Below are positions 36,501 to 49,660 of a stretch of DNA of 64,000 bases, piece by piece. Both the position numbers and the translations under genes were made by a program. A model generated the notes under the pieces. It did no database searches and was not told where the DNA came from. It saw only the letters and a program-made list of their open reading frames with translations. Source of the DNA: Globodera rostochiensis (Eukaryota > Nematoda > Chromadorea > Rhabditida > Heteroderidae); the NCBI GenBank assembly GCA_018350325.1, contig JAEVLN010000001.1, positions 4,245,254 to 4,309,253 on the forward strand, read 5' to 3'. The first letter of the stretch is position 1, and the number at the start of each line of letters is the position of its first letter.

Positions 36501-39243
36501 GGACTTACAGAGCGACGTGCTCAACCCGTACAACCACCAGGGCATCGCCTTTCTTTATTGTGCAAATGCTCGACGTGCCACCTGTCGACGCGTCGAGGAA
36601 GCGACGCGCATTTTTTGCACGGGGCCGTACGTTTTGCAACGCCAATTTTATCATGGAAAGGACACTTCGCTGGGCGCTTTCTTGCTCAAGCAAGTTTATA
36701 AGGGGTGGCCGTACATTTTTGGTCATCAAAATCACTTTTGTTTTGTTATGAAAATGTTTTTTGGGATTTTTAATGTTTTTTTCCCTCCTCTCTAAGTGAT
36801 GTTTTAGCTGTTGTTTTAACTCGGATTACAAGTGCAAAGGCTGCGACCGACCGATGTTGGAGCATTTCCGTCGCATTGTGCACGGGAACACGCGAATTGA
36901 GGTGGTGACGCGGAACGTGTCGAGCGGCGGAGGCTACCGCAACAGTTCTACGTCATCCTTGGCCAACGCGGCAGTGGCGGCGGTGGGTCCTTTCGTCAAC
37001 GGAGGGATGTCCACCGCCATTCCGTCGGCAATGGTCGGTGGAGGCGATGACGAGCTGAACAGGACGATGCCACTGGACGATTTACCGTCCGCCATACCGA
37101 ACAACAACTGCTCCACCATCATTTGCTGGCTTCGTTGCAATTCGTTAGCACGTTTTTTGTATTTTTAACGCTAACATTCTCCAAATTCCTAAACTTAAGA
37201 ATTGCTGTTGGGCTAATCTTTAGTTTTAACAGTCCAAAATATTTGTATTTTAAGCTGTTCAGCAAATTCGTCAATCGCCACAATGACGGACGAAGTGTTC
37301 CACTTGAGCTTTGCCAAATTTGTCGATTATTTGGCGAACGGTTCTCATTGGGTTGGTTTTGTAAAGTGATTAATAAAATGTTTTATCATGATGGAGCTTT
37401 TTAGGTGTCTCCCTTTCCCTCCTCCATTGACTTGGCGGAATGCCACCACTGCACCTTCCACTGCCACTCCCACTTCTTCGCTTTAGGCAATTTTGTTGCG
37501 CAGTTCAGCGTCAATCCGGTCACTCACTTTCGGTTTAAGCCATTCAATTTGCCTTTTTCTCAGATTTACCCACTGAATGTACTCTTTGCACCCATTCCGT
37601 GCACCATCGACACAGCAGAAACTGAGAAACAGCATGAGGAGAAAGGTGAACAATTCGCAAAAGTTAACCAAATTTTTGCAAAATTTTGGTAGAACTTTCC
37701 CAAATTGCGCTGCGAGACACTTTGGACGGGAAGGGCATCCAAATTCCGGATGCCGGTTCAATCATCGCCCATGCCTTGGCACAACCGTCCGAGTCGCGCC
37801 TTCCGCCCAGAGAAAAGGGCTCATCCGGTTCACTCGGCTCATTCAGCGCGACGATGACAAATGGGAACAAATTTGCCGATTTTGTGGACATCGTTTACGC
37901 AGATGATAATTGGCAATACACAGTGAAGGTATTTCAGCGTAATGATTTTGAAGCACTTTCGTAATTTGTGGTTATTTGGAGTGACTTAAATTGTTCCCTT
38001 TTTTCTCCAAAAATTAAAATATTCTGTTTCCCGTTAAAGGTCTATTTTCCTGAACAATTTGAACGCTTCCGCTCGCTGATCTTTCGCGATGGCGAAAAAA
38101 GGTATTTTGGGCCAAATGTATTTATTTTCAAATACATTTTTAGCTTTATCAACTCGCTCTCTTCGTCTTCGCCATGGTTTTTGGCATTTTAATGATTTTT
38201 TTTCAAAAAATTAAGAAAGGTACCCTCAAGGCGGCAAAAGTGGTGCCGGGTTTTCTCGAACTGACAACGAACGTTTCGTGCTGAAAACGCTGAATCGTTT
38301 TGAATTGGACGCATTCAAACACAGCGCACTCAAATACATCGATTATATTTCGATGGCACTGATGGAGAGGAAACTGACGGCACTTTGCAAAGTCTGTACA
38401 TCGAATTTTGTTCTATTCTTAAGTTTAATGTAAATTGTTAATAATAAACTGTCAGATTTTTGGTGCGTTCACCGTTAATGCTACGAACAAGAAGACGTGT
38501 CAGTCGGTGAAGAGCGATTTGATTGTCATGGAGTATTTGTTCTATAAAAGGGACATCAAACAGATTTGGGATTTGAAGGGCTCCCTGAGGAATCGGTCGG
38601 TCAATTTTTATTCCTTTTTGATTGCTTTTCTCAACCTCCAAGGCTGGCATCCACTAAAAATGATAACAACGGGGCCTCCTCCGTGCTGTTGGACGAGAAC
38701 TACATTCAGAACATGTGGCGTAACCAAATTTACGTCAGCACTCACTCGAAGACGGCGATAAGGTAATTCGGAAGAAACTCCGACTGATATATTTAAATGT
38801 TTTTTTGCCATTTTCCATCGCGCATTGTACATTTTAGCCAGGCAATCATCAACGACAGTCATTTCTTGGCTGACCAGGGCATCATGGACTACAGTCTTTT
38901 GGCCGGAGTGTGCCGGGGAGAGGAGGACGAAGTGATCATCGGCATCGTGGATTACATGGTAAAACAAATTTTCACTAAGATTTCCCATTTTAAATTGCAA
39001 ATTCCATTCATCGCATTGTCAGAGAACATTCACTTTCGACAAGAAGGTGGAAAGTGCCATCAAAAATGCCATCCCTTTGACCAACTCATCCACCGTCATA
39101 TCACCCGAACTGTACTGCCGGAGATTTTACGAGGCCATCGACGGGTTCGTGTCTTTACAGGGGAAATTAGCTTAATATATGACATTCTTAGATACTTTGC
39201 GGTTGCACCTGACCAATGGACAAGCGATTCGATTTTCACTTAG
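33511..39243 (+). CDS. PIKFYVE: 1-phosphatidylinositol-3-phosphate 5-kinase (PIKfyve/Fab1)
   Basis: Makes PI(3,5)P2 on endosomes and lysosomes (PPK-3 in C. elegans). N-terminus MTSSSMVYFPVFEEP, then a Ser-rich linker. The FYVE finger is WMPDSAGNECYECNEKF, RRRHHCRLCGQLFCKSC, RLCSFCAEQV, with WxxD and the RRHHCR pocket intact; the W codon is rebuilt across an intron at about 33939/34069. The CCT/TCP1-like domain follows (NVSLMLLNGTISYER, LRLQCDRVLSRRVSLLLTES, FLQPRVGFVPEFCQ), then the Cys-rich region (CCFNSDYKCKGC, FRRIVHGNTRIEVVTR, FAPIPCTI). The C-terminal lipid kinase is complete: GGKSGAGFSRT, ERFVLKTLNRFE, YKRDIKQIWDLKGSLRNR, FLADQGIMDYSLLAGV, IGIVDYMRTFTFDKKVESAI. It ends FAVAPDQWTSDSIFT. 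No DEP domain was seen, as in nematode PPK-3. Confidence 0.95.
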
Positions 39244-39822
39244 GCATTATTCCCTTTCTTTTTTCCTTTTTTTTTTGTTGCAATTTCACACATTTTTCCT
39301 TATGCCTTCAGTTTTTCAATTTGAACTTATATTTCCCAAAGCCTTGCCGAACACCTCCCTCAGTTCTAGTTCCAATGAAAACAAAAGGGCAAAATTCCTC
39401 TTTCAGAAAATATTGTTTATTTTGTTCTTTTACTTGTTAGAACACGAGTAGGGTTTCCATTTTCCTCTTGTAAAGTAAAGTCGGATAAACATGAAAACAA
39501 CGAGAAATGTTTAACGCTTGGGAATTCATTATTTGGGCGCTTTTTAATTACCAAAAGGAAAATTCCAAGAAAAAAGCTAAATATTTCAATTAAATCTGTC
39601 CATGACGTATCATACTTTCTAGTGCGCTGTAGGCGCACCTAAATCGCTAGTTTTAACAATGAACGAGCTGTCGAGCACGTATCGATGGAGAATTGAGTTA
39701 AAGTCAAAATTGGAAAAACGATAAATAAAGCTCGGTCTGCACACCTCGATCCATTCGGAGCACATTATGTAACAGAATTATCAACAATATCGATTCAGAA
39801 TTACTTCAGCGGTGTCATTGTT
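39244..39822. other. convergent 3' flanks of PIKfyve and LARS
   Basis: AT-rich spacer of about 580 bases between two converging stop codons. No gene or repeat was seen. A TTTATT at about 39417 could serve LARS polyadenylation. Confidence 0.45.
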
Positions 39823-42800
39823 TTAGGACTCAACAAAGTCGTACATTATTAACGGAGAACCAGGCGAGCACGAGGATTTGGCCACGTCGGATGGTCCTTC
39901 GGTTGCATTAGCAAATTTCACCTCTTCAAGGTGCAGAGTTGCGAGCAAATAGTCGTTGATGCCTTCGAGTACCGCCCTCTGGTCAAACTCTTCCTCCGGC
40001 GTCATCGCATAGACACCGCGCTCTGCAACGCGTTCACGAATCATCTTCAAGCAAAAAACCATGCTATTGGTAGATGAACAGAGAGACGGCCCGAATTAGA
40101 TCGAACCTCCGTACCTGTACGAATGGCATTCGCTCCTTCTTCTCTTCTACAGACTCTGGTTTGCTTAGCTGTTCAAGAAGAGTTCGGTTATCCGGAAGAC
40201 AATTGCCGGCCTATAAACAACAAGAAAACTTAGGTTTAAAACTTTCATAAATTAGTTTTAAAAATTAACCGTGTAAATTTTGCCCAACTCCACAATGAGC
40301 TTCGCTCTCCATGACGGGTAGCGTTTTGCGATGTAAATGGTTGCCGATTTTGGAGATTGCAATTGCTGCTTCGGGTCCTTCTTCTTTGGGCACAGTTTCG
40401 CGTCGCGCCTGAGTCGAAATTCATGCACGGCGTTGTGCAGGAAATTGCTTTGCAAGACGAGCAACGGATTTGCCGGTGCAGCAGAAGGCCATCGAGCTTC
40501 GCTCGCGAGCAGACCGGGCTAAAGCAAAACGTCCGATTTAATTGATGCTTTTCTAGCGACCGCTTGCATATAAGCGCGTTGTCCCTCATAAAAAATACAA
40601 TTCTATTTTTAAATGAGCGAGATGACCCAGCCATTCATTGCCTGGACTGCCCAACTAGACCTTTCCCAGCAGTTCCCAGACGCGTTCTGCAACATGAGGA
40701 CAAATTGGAGAGAGAACGATCGCCTGCGTCTCGATGAAGCGTAACACCAATGGAGCACTCATTTTCTGGTCACTTCCACAGAGTTGGCGATAATTGTCAC
40801 GGGCTAACTAACCGCACAATTGGGTTTAATGAACGAACAAATGGTTTACCTGATATTCAAAAAATCCAGTCTTTAGCGCCTCCTTGAACAGAGTCTGTTC
40901 AAAATTGTCTGCGGTCGATGCAATGAGACGGTTCATTTCATTGCTGAACAATTTGTCGGCAAATGTCTCAGTTCCTCCGTTTCGCAATTGGCCCTTTGTA
41001 CACGCGTCGACCATCTCCGCCACCCACGAAAGGAAGGCGTACAGACGAAGAATGCCAGCATCAGCCATTTCGTACCTGTGGTAACAGAGTGCCATGACTC
41101 ACGTGAAAGAATGAAAACGCTCACATAAAATTGGCGTCTTCGATTCCATCGCCCGCATCCTAAAAATATAATTTCCCGGGTTATACGCTCCATTCAGTGT
41201 CGCTGTCTCACCGCCAGGGAAAGACGCATTCCGTCGGCTGAAAACCGCTGAATCGCCTCAAACAGTGTGAGAAAATTGCCGGTGTTTTTCGACATCTGAA
41301 GAAGCATATTAAAAAGATGGCTTTGTCTTTTTTTTAATGTTCAATTGCCTTCTCATTGTTCAACAACAAATGCCCGTTGGCGCGGATTCCAAGCGGCCAA
41401 AATTGTGGATGATCCCGCCAAACGGCCACATGATTGAAGATGTAGTAGGTTAAATGATTTTGGATCAAATCTTTGCCCGAAACCCCTTCAAAAAAGATCG
41501 AATTAAAAAAGATGAAAACATTAAAAAACCCACTCATATCAACGGGATACCAATACTCAAATTCACGTCGCATCCTCGTCAGTTTCACTTCTTCAATTGA
41601 CATTTTTCCCGCATCGTATGGAGCTCCTTCAAAATAAAATTGCATTAAAATAACCTCACATTTTAAAAATACCCAAAAACACGTAATCCCAAATGTCGTC
41701 AGTCAACTGGGCCGGTGAAATGCCGAGTTCGCCCATTTGTGTCCCGTAAATGTCATTGTGCAACAAATGCGAAACGGTGTAATATGCGTTGTAAATGGTA
41801 CTGTCGGACAGTGATTCGATCAAATATTGCGGGTCCCAGGGAAGTTTGGTGCCTGGGAGAATATTATTTTGGTCTACACAAATACTCGTTCAGAAAACGA
41901 ACCGAGTCCGTATGAGCGTGAACAGGCGTACTCGTGCAGCCACTCGATGGTGTGCTCAAAGTTGCGTCGCACCTCGTCCGAGAAAGTGTTCAGTTTGACC
42001 AGACAGGCGCGAGTTGCTTCTTTCCATACTGGATCACCGTAGTTCAGGTACCTACGAAAAGAGTTATTTTTTGTTGTTGGATGAATTGCTGACCATTGAT
42101 CACACAAAGCCACAATACACTCATCTCCGGACCGTGAAATCACTTTCTTCTCAGGCTCAACATATTTGTAGGCCTGGCCATCCCGGATCATGTCGGCCTG
42201 GATCAGCTTCTTTACCGCCTCCGTCTTCTGGCCACGGTAATCACCGACCAGCATCACCTGCGAACAAATTTCTTTCATTCAAATATTCTGAAGCGCCAAA
42301 TAAATCTTTTTAGGAAATCGCCACATATTAGCTCGTTTAAATAAACCCGTATTTTGGAATAATAAAAAAAGTACGGGCTCAATTCTTCTGATTTTGGAAT
42401 ACTCACCCCTTGGTAGAAGCCTTTCAGATACAACTCTTTCTTCGCCTCCTCCAATTTCTGTTTATCGTTTTGGCTGTTGATGCCCAACTTTTCGCACATG
42501 TGAACAGCAGCCAGCTGGCCGTATTCGGGAATGTCAAGGATTGGAACGGGCTCAAACGGCATAACCATCTCTTCCCTGATGCCGTACTTCTCGCGCAGAG
42601 CTTTCTTTTTCTTGAGGTCCATCAATGCGGCAAAATCATCAGGCGAATCGGACGGAACGCTGGTAACAATGGCAGTGCCTGCAGAATAACAAAACAAAAA
42701 GTTCACATAATTCAGCCTTCGAATCATCATCAACTTGTCCGTTACCCTTATCGTCTTTGATCGTCATCATTGGCAATGCGTATATCCGCTCAAAGCTGGC

Positions 42801-44317
42801 CAATGGCGCTCTCAACGCACAGCCAAGCAACTCCGACCCGCGGACACTTTCCACGCCCGGCACAAAGTGAATTTTGCCATTCTCCGCCGTTATCCCCTGA
42901 TAGGCCATGTTCCGAGCAGCCCTAACATAAATGATAAATCCTTTGTTTTTATTCAAATTCATCGAAGTACAGAAATGAGAATTTTGCCACCCTGAACCTC
43001 TAATTCCAAAGAATATTTTAAAATTGGAGAAGTATCTTAAAGTAAAACACCTGGCGCACTCACCTTTCAGAAGCAATGAAAATTTCTTCTTCATTTGGGC
43101 CCACAAAGAACACAGAGTAAACAATGTCCGGATGAAGAAAACCTAAATTAGCAAATTCCTATTTGAATACAATCGATTAAAACTCACAATTTGTCTGCCC
43201 GTACATTGTTTCGGGACGGAGCGTAGCGGCAACCAAGAACATAGGCTTGGAACTAACCACTTTTGCAAGGACATTCGGTTTTGGCTCGAGAATCTGGATT
43301 GAAATTCAAAATTCTTGTTAGCCTTTCGATAATATTCCAATTTCATGTAAAATGTGTACCTGCATTTTAATCAGTGCGTACTCTTGCGGCCCAACCCCCT
43401 CTCCAGTGGAACGGTCGTGGTCCATGCACGGCTGTCCATCCTTGGGAGAATAGACCGTGTACCTGATTTTATTGTAACAACATTCTTTTTTGGATAAATT
43501 AGGCCGCAAAGAATTGCACCTTTTGCCGAATTCGATGAGATTAGCTGCGCGTAACTTGCGGAATTGCCATCGTACAAAAGAGTCAAAGTACGCGTTGGCC
43601 TCGGTGGTGATGAACGCACGTCGCCAGTCCACGGAGAGGCCCATTTTGCGCAGGTCGGCCATACACTTTGGCGGAAAATAGGTCAGCCAATGCTCGGCCT
43701 TGGAAAACTTGGCGATCTCTGCGTCATCAATGCCCAACGATCGCATGATTTGCCATTGGTACTTGGCAGCCACCGATTTCGCCACCGCTTTGCTCTAAAT
43801 TGAATTCGTCAATCATTTTTTTTGGAATCGTAACCTTCTTCCCCTTGCTCCTATCCTTGGTGATTTGGTCCGCTTCCGATTCTTCCTGCTTTGACAATTC
43901 CACCCCGTTCAATGACGTCTCGACGCTTTGCTCATCAAACTTTGGCGGGTTACCGAACTGTTCAATTTCCCTCTGTAATTTGTCCGCACACGCTTTGATT
44001 GGCATTCCGGTGCAGTGAAAGGCGAAGGGAAATAGACAACGACGGCCCCGCAGGCGTTGGTAACCAACGGAAAATTCACACTTTGTTAAAGAAAACGTAT
44101 GTCCCAGATGAAGACGTCCGTTCATGTACGGAAACGGAAAGGTGACCACATACTTAGAAGTCCTGTAAATTTTATAAATAAATTTGTAAATGATGCGAAC
44201 ACACTTTTCTTGGGGCACGTCCATCTCAAAAACTTTGGCCGTCTCCCATTTTTGTTGAATTGTCTCTTCGAGCTTCAGAAGTTCGGCCACCTTTTTGCGC
44301 TCCTTCACTGCCGACAT
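39823..44317 (-). CDS. LARS1: cytosolic leucyl-tRNA synthetase
   Basis: Charges tRNA-Leu in the cytosol. Starts [18 protein letters not shown]; the class I HIGH motif appears as [14 protein letters not shown]. Insert and editing (CP1) domain blocks are seen: [34 protein letters not shown] (the Thr-rich editing motif), [53 protein letters not shown] and [16 protein letters not shown]. The KMSKS loop reads [20 protein letters not shown], with Asn for the final Ser, followed by [20 protein letters not shown] and [17 protein letters not shown]. The eukaryotic C-terminal extension ends in IMYDFVES. At least a dozen exons; the length is consistent with the eukaryotic enzyme. Head-to-head with BUB1. 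Confidence 0.96.
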
Positions 44318-44681
44318 TTCAGCGTTTGTGTCGTAAATGCAAATAAAAAAAGCAAATTATTCACAACTATTTAGTAAAATATTGCTTTGCTGGATTAAAC
44401 TTTTATGTTTTATAAATTAATGCTTTTTTTGGGCAATGTTAGCCGTTAAGTGAACATTTGTTGCAATTTGAGTTTGGCGATTTGTTTTGCGGGCAAAAAT
44501 AATTTGAAAATTTTGCTTTTTTGGCTTGGCTTTGGATCATTTCGGATTTTGATTGGTGTGCCTGATTTATAGTGATCGGATTTTTAGGCAAATGCCTATT
44601 TAGAGGGGTACCATCTAAATACCTAATAACCCTTTTGTCTTAATATATCGTTTTGTGTGAACTTTAGCAACAACAATAATC
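44318..44681. promoter_or_regulatory. divergent promoter region LARS / BUB1
   Basis: Only 364 AT-rich bases separate the two start codons, so both promoters must share this stretch. An ACTTTAG acceptor-like site at 44661-44667, about 15 bases before the BUB1 ATG, could be a trans-splice (spliced-leader) site. No other motif was identified. Confidence 0.45.
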
Positions 44682-47600
44682 ATGTCACAAAACAATTTTC
44701 AACATCCCAAGCAACAGCAGCTTCTCGACGAGCAGTGTAAATACCTTTTCAGGTTCGTGTTGTTGTCCAGCTCAACGCATTAATCAATGTTTAGAATGGC
44801 CAACGAGATGAAGGATGACGAGCAGCGATTTAATTTTGTTCATGGGTATAATGGCAATCGTTATGACATTAACCAAAATTCATTGAAATCAGACATATTT
44901 CCGCTGTCGAGGATGGCATGCGAGAGGGTGATCAGAAGAAGAAAGTTGTAAAGTCGATGGCATCTTGGGCGCTCAAGGAATTCAATGCAAAGGATGTGTA
45001 CAAAATGGATGTGCGGATGCTAGATTTTTGGAAATTCTTGGTGGGTTTATTTGTTTGATAAAATAATCTTTGCTAAGTGATTCCTTTAAAAAATTCAATT
45101 AGAGGATCTTTCTGCATAAGTACCGATCGATTGTTTTTGCAGGGAAAGTACAGTGATGACCTTAAAATGGAAGGAGTTATGGAAAATGTCCATAGGCTTG
45201 GTCATTTCAAAACGCAGCCCGCCTTCTACCTGCTTTGGGCTGAGCATTGGGCCTCACTGGGAAATCGCCGCAACTTTGACAGGACAGTGACAATGTGCGA
45301 GAACAACTGCAGCATCAATCCGTTCGAGTGCAAAGAGTTGTTTAAGTTGGGGATTTGATTGACTTGATTGAAGCGGTGCTAATTGGTTGTTTTAGGCCGC
45401 TGGTTTGCAAATACTTCGGCGAACCTTCTGAAGAAACGAGCAATACGATGGCGTTGATCAAAGTGCTTGCTGAGCGTCCGGATGATGTGCGGAGAACTCT
45501 GACAATGTTTCCGGATCGGACAACAATCAATCTGCGTACTCATAATATGGTGGAAGTGCAGCCCCCGAAAAAGCCGCAAGAACAGCAGCCTTTGGTTGCC
45601 AGCCGAGACGAATTCTCCATCTTTCGAGACCCAACGACTTTGGTCGCGCCGAACGAAGTCGCCAAACAACAAAAGAACTCCGAAAACGCTGCTGCAAAGC
45701 AAATCCAAGGGGCTGCCAGCACTTCAACAGCTGCAATAAATCCCAAAAACGCTGTGACAATCGAAGAAAGGACGGAAAGAGAGCAAGAGAAGCCGGTCGG
45801 CTCCAGGGAAGGCTTCTCTATATACCGCGAACCGACGATTACTCAACAAATTGAGCCGGAAACTCAGAAAGAAGTCATCGTGCAGCCATCGTTCATGTCA
45901 ATTCAAGACGATGTGGAACTTTTGGACCATGTTACCGGCAAAGAACCACAACCGTTGCAATCAATGGTGAGCCGCTTCTATTTTTTTTGTTCATATTCGG
46001 TGTTTCAGCTCTGTGGCGATGTTGACGATATTACGTTGTCGGGGGCACATGGAAAATTTGCGCCCACAGTTTTCACCTCGACGCCGCGGCGTTCGGTTGC
46101 ATTTTGTGCATTCGACCCACTATTAATGGAAATGGACGACGATGGACTAATGGGACCGCCGACACCATCCCGGAAAGATCGGATTGGCGAATTGTTTGCG
46201 CCAGTGTCCGAAGTTGGAGGCTCCAAATTGCAGCGACGACTCAGCTTGGTAAGTCAGCTTGAAAAGGATAATATCAGAATGTTCTTTTAAATAGTTTTTA
46301 TTAATCTCATCTCTTTGTAAGGCAGGCGATTTCCCAACGCATTCCGAAAAGCTTTCGACAAATCAAATTGCCGGGGTCTGTTTGTATAATATAATACGAG
46401 TTGTGCGCCTATCCGCGCTAATTTTGTCGATTTAGCCAAAGAAGTCGGCGAATGATATTTCGAAAGCAATGCCCCATTTAAAAATTGGTTCGACCATTGC
46501 GGAAGAAACGGAGGAAGAGGAAAAGGAAAACTCATTCATCTCGCCCTATCGGAAGAAACAGCGTCAGGCATTAACCCCGCCACGTCCATCTTCGCATGCT
46601 CAAATTCACCCCGAACCAATGCCGCAACAATTGCCGAAAAACACCTCTCAGCCGTTGGAAGTTCTGGCACAGCTACCGGAAAAACATTTCGATCCCGACG
46701 GCACCCATTTGGGCACAGTTATGTGAGTTGCTGTACGAATTAAATATGTTAAACCGTGTTACTTACTTAGCGAAAAAATCAAGACTGGAACGAAGAACCC
46801 GTGGGATGAAGAAAAGCGCAAAAAGGTTCTTCGGGCAGCACATGTAATGGTGGAATGCCATGAATTTCTGGTAATCAAAAGAAATCACTTTAAGGAGGTG
46901 GGGCCGGTTCTACTATATTTATTTAGTTTTTTGTTTTGGCAGTTACACTAAATATTGTTTGAAGAAAGACACGCACTAAAATCGACCGTTTGAGTGCCAC
47001 ATTTCTTATTTAATAGACAAAAACAGTTTAATGAGTTTAGAATGAAAAATGCCCTCGCATCGAAGTGAACAGAACGACCGATTTGGGTGGCGAGTCGTTT
47101 TACGTCGAAAAGCTGTTGGGCCAAGGTGGTTTTGCCCGCGTTTACAAGGCAATCTCGCGAGAAAACTGTCGGGCCTACGCCATTAAGGTCGAATATTTTC
47201 GTTTTCTTTTTTTTTGTTTGAAAACCCAAAATTTAGTATGAGGCTCCTGCGTGTCCATGGGAGGTTTACATTTGCTCTGCGCTTAAGCAACGCATTCCAT
47301 CGAAATTTGTTGCCTATCTGATGGAAGTGAGGGACGCTTACATTTTTAAAAATGCGAGTGCTATTGTCTATGATTTCTACCCCAGAGGAACACTATTGGC
47401 AAGGATCTGCTCATTATTGGCATTTAATTGTTTTGCAACAAAACTCATTAAAGGATTTGAGCAATGTTTATAAAAAGCATGGGGCTGAGATGAGCGGCCT
47501 TCTCGTCACTTTCTTCGGCGTTCAGTTAGCACGTACGCTGCAGGAGGTTCACCAGGTGGCCAACATAATACACGCGGATGTCAAGCCGGACAATGTGATT

Positions 47601-48311
47601 CTGCTGACGTCGTATGTTTCTTTGTTGCTATTTTGTCTTTTACCTGTTAGGAAAATTCAAAATTGTTGGAGCTTTTTTTAATTAAACATTTTCTGTACAG
47701 TTCACTAAATGATTGTGCCTCTTTGGAAGAGTTGATGAACACTCCAGTGCTGAAATTGATTGATTGGGGCCGTTCCATCGACATGGACCAATTCAAAGGG
47801 GTCGAATTTGTTGGAAAAGCTGGCACGGAAAACTTTGACTGTGTCGAAATGAAAGTGAGTGGACGATTTATGTTTTAAATAAAGATAATTTATTAATTTT
47901 CTGTTATAGATGGGAATGCCGTGGACTTTCCAGACGGACTTCTACGGTTTCTGTGCTACAATGTACGTGATGATGAAGGGCGAATATTTGGTGACCTTCA
48001 AATATTCACAAACGGACAAGATCGTTCCGGTGAAACAATTGAAGAGGTGCGTTTTGGACAATGCATTGAGGACCGGAAAAATTTGAAACAGTGTAACTTT
48101 CAAAATGTCCCATTTCAGGCGCATGGCACTGCACGATCTATGGACGCAATTGTTCGAGCAGTTCCTGAACATTCCCGACTGCAAACAGTTGCCTAAGTGG
48201 TCAAGTGCGTTGCGACGCATGGAGGATCGACTGACAGAAGCGGTGAAAGTTGAACCTTTGGAGTGGAAAAAAGCGCTTGAACGATTCAACGCCTTCGCCA
48301 AAAAGGAATGA
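44682..48311 (+). CDS. BUB1: spindle-checkpoint kinase BUB1
   Basis: Mitotic kinetochore scaffold and kinase. Starts MSQNNFQHPKQQQLLDEQCK. The N-terminal Mad3/BUB1 TPR region is clear (ALKEFNAKDVYKMDVRMLDF, QPAFYLLWAEHWASLGNRRN, SINPFECKELF). The linker carries two ABBA-like motifs, FSIFRD (45613-45630) and FSIYRE (45814-45831), and the later PPTPSRKDR. The kinase starts ESFYVEKLLGQGGFARVYKA; further blocks are APACPWEVYICSAL, ASAIVYDFYPRGTLL, the catalytic loop IIHADVKPDNVILL, and LIDWGRSIDMDQF with DWG in place of DFG, as BUB1 kinases vary here. Then FDCVEMKMGMPWTFQTDFYG and the end ERFNAFAKKE. The catalytic Asp and Asn are present, so activity is plausible. A classical KEN box and the GLEBS motif were not confidently found. 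Confidence 0.95.
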
Positions 48312-48724
48312 ACACAATGGGAATACGGACACAAATTTTGTGCATACGATGATTAAGTCTTAGGCCGTTCCCCAAATGCTATTTGGCATCTAACAATACC
48401 CATTTTATGTAGAGCACAGAGTTGAAACCATTGAATAAATATTCTGAGGCTTTAAATAAGGATAGCGTGGTCACCTGTTCTACGCTATTTATTTCTCGTG
48501 GAAAACAAAAAACTATTATTGACAAACAAAAAATTTTGGACGATTTAAGTATTCATTATCGGAGTAAGTCGAATGCAATTGACTAGAAGAACAATGACTT
48601 ATGAAGGAGAAATAGAATATGGCCACAAAACGGGCAAAAACTAAAGTTTTGAGCGGATTCTGCTGAGGGGAAATTAAAGAATATCTGGCGGTTTATGATC
48701 CAAATTATTGAGCCTTATTTGTCC
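48312..48724. other. convergent 3' flanks of BUB1 and TMEM65
   Basis: AT-rich spacer of about 410 bases with the BUB1 polyadenylation signal. No gene seen. Confidence 0.5.
48434..48439 (+). promoter_or_regulatory. likely polyadenylation signal of BUB1
   Basis: AATAAA about 125 bases past the BUB1 stop. Confidence 0.5.
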
Positions 48725-49660
48725 TTAATTTGACTCGGTCGAGGCATTAACGGTCGGCCGGAAGCGACGGCCTTCTTTGGTTTTAATGCATTCGGGCGAG
48801 TCGAAGAAGAGCAGCGGGAACATTCCGATCAAACAGCCAACTGTCAGTCCAAAAGCACGGGCCGCGTTCACTGTCAGACGGGCTTTTTTGGATTCCACCT
48901 AAAATTTTATATTCCCGAAAACCATCAGGAATTTCAGTTGCCCGAATGTGTGACGACCTGTGCAGGGGTGAGCACGGGCTGCTTGAAGCCCAAATGACTG
49001 ACAAATTGCTCAACATAATGGGCCAATCCGACGCCGGCCAAGTCCGAGAGGATGTTGCCAAGTGCAGCGGCTGCCATTGTGGAGATACAAAGCAAAATGC
49101 CGAGATACTGAAGTGAAAAGAAAAGCAATAGACGGTGCATTCCGACTAAACCAACCTGATCGATGTATTCGCCGGCCAAGATCATGATCATGTTGTCCAG
49201 AACACCGAATCCGATGAAAGGAATTGTATTGACGAAGAACAACTGTTTGGTCTGGTCCAACGAGGGCTGATCCTCTCCTAAAAAAGCAATGTACCCAAAG
49301 CGTAGGTCGCTCGTTTAAAACGCCACCTGGATTGCTCTCTTCCGTCCCTTTCTTCTCGCCGTTTTGCTCAGCCAGTGCTTGGAGTAACAGCTTCCGTTCG
49401 CTGGGCCTCAAATGGTCAGCCACCAGCCGCGCGGTACTGAGATCACCGATCCGCAAATGATCCAAATGCAAAAAATGGTCATGTTTATATACATCTGAAT
49501 GTAGAATGCAAAACACGTTGGCTGCAAAACCAATTCTGCACAGACCGGAAGATGAAAGTCGGTCCGTCGTTGTCCAAAGCCTCATCCACTGCGTCCTGCA
49601 GCTGTTGGCCGTTGAACACGGGACGGCCGAGCAGCACCTCCGACCAAATGCACTAATCAT
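48725..49660 (-). CDS. TMEM65: TMEM65-like mitochondrial inner-membrane protein
   Basis: TMEM65 is a three-helix inner-membrane protein linked to mitochondrial Na+/Ca2+ exchange. The conserved core is unmistakable: FVNTIPFIGFGVLDNMIMIL, AGEYIDQ, ISTMAAAALGNILSDLAGVG, LAHYVEQFVSHLGFKQPVLT, PAQV, then RAFGLTVGCLIGMFPLLFF. It ends TVNASTESN. The upstream exon gives STARLVADHLRPSERKLLLQ, matching the soluble helix before the membrane part. The N-terminus is uncertain. Reading on without an intron to an ATG at 49660 gives MISAFGRRCCSAVPCSTANS, a plausible targeting sequence. But another frame of the same DNA (about 49640-49530) reads GRPVFNGQQLQDAVDEALDN, which looks more like folded protein and could be spliced in. 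Confidence 0.88.
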
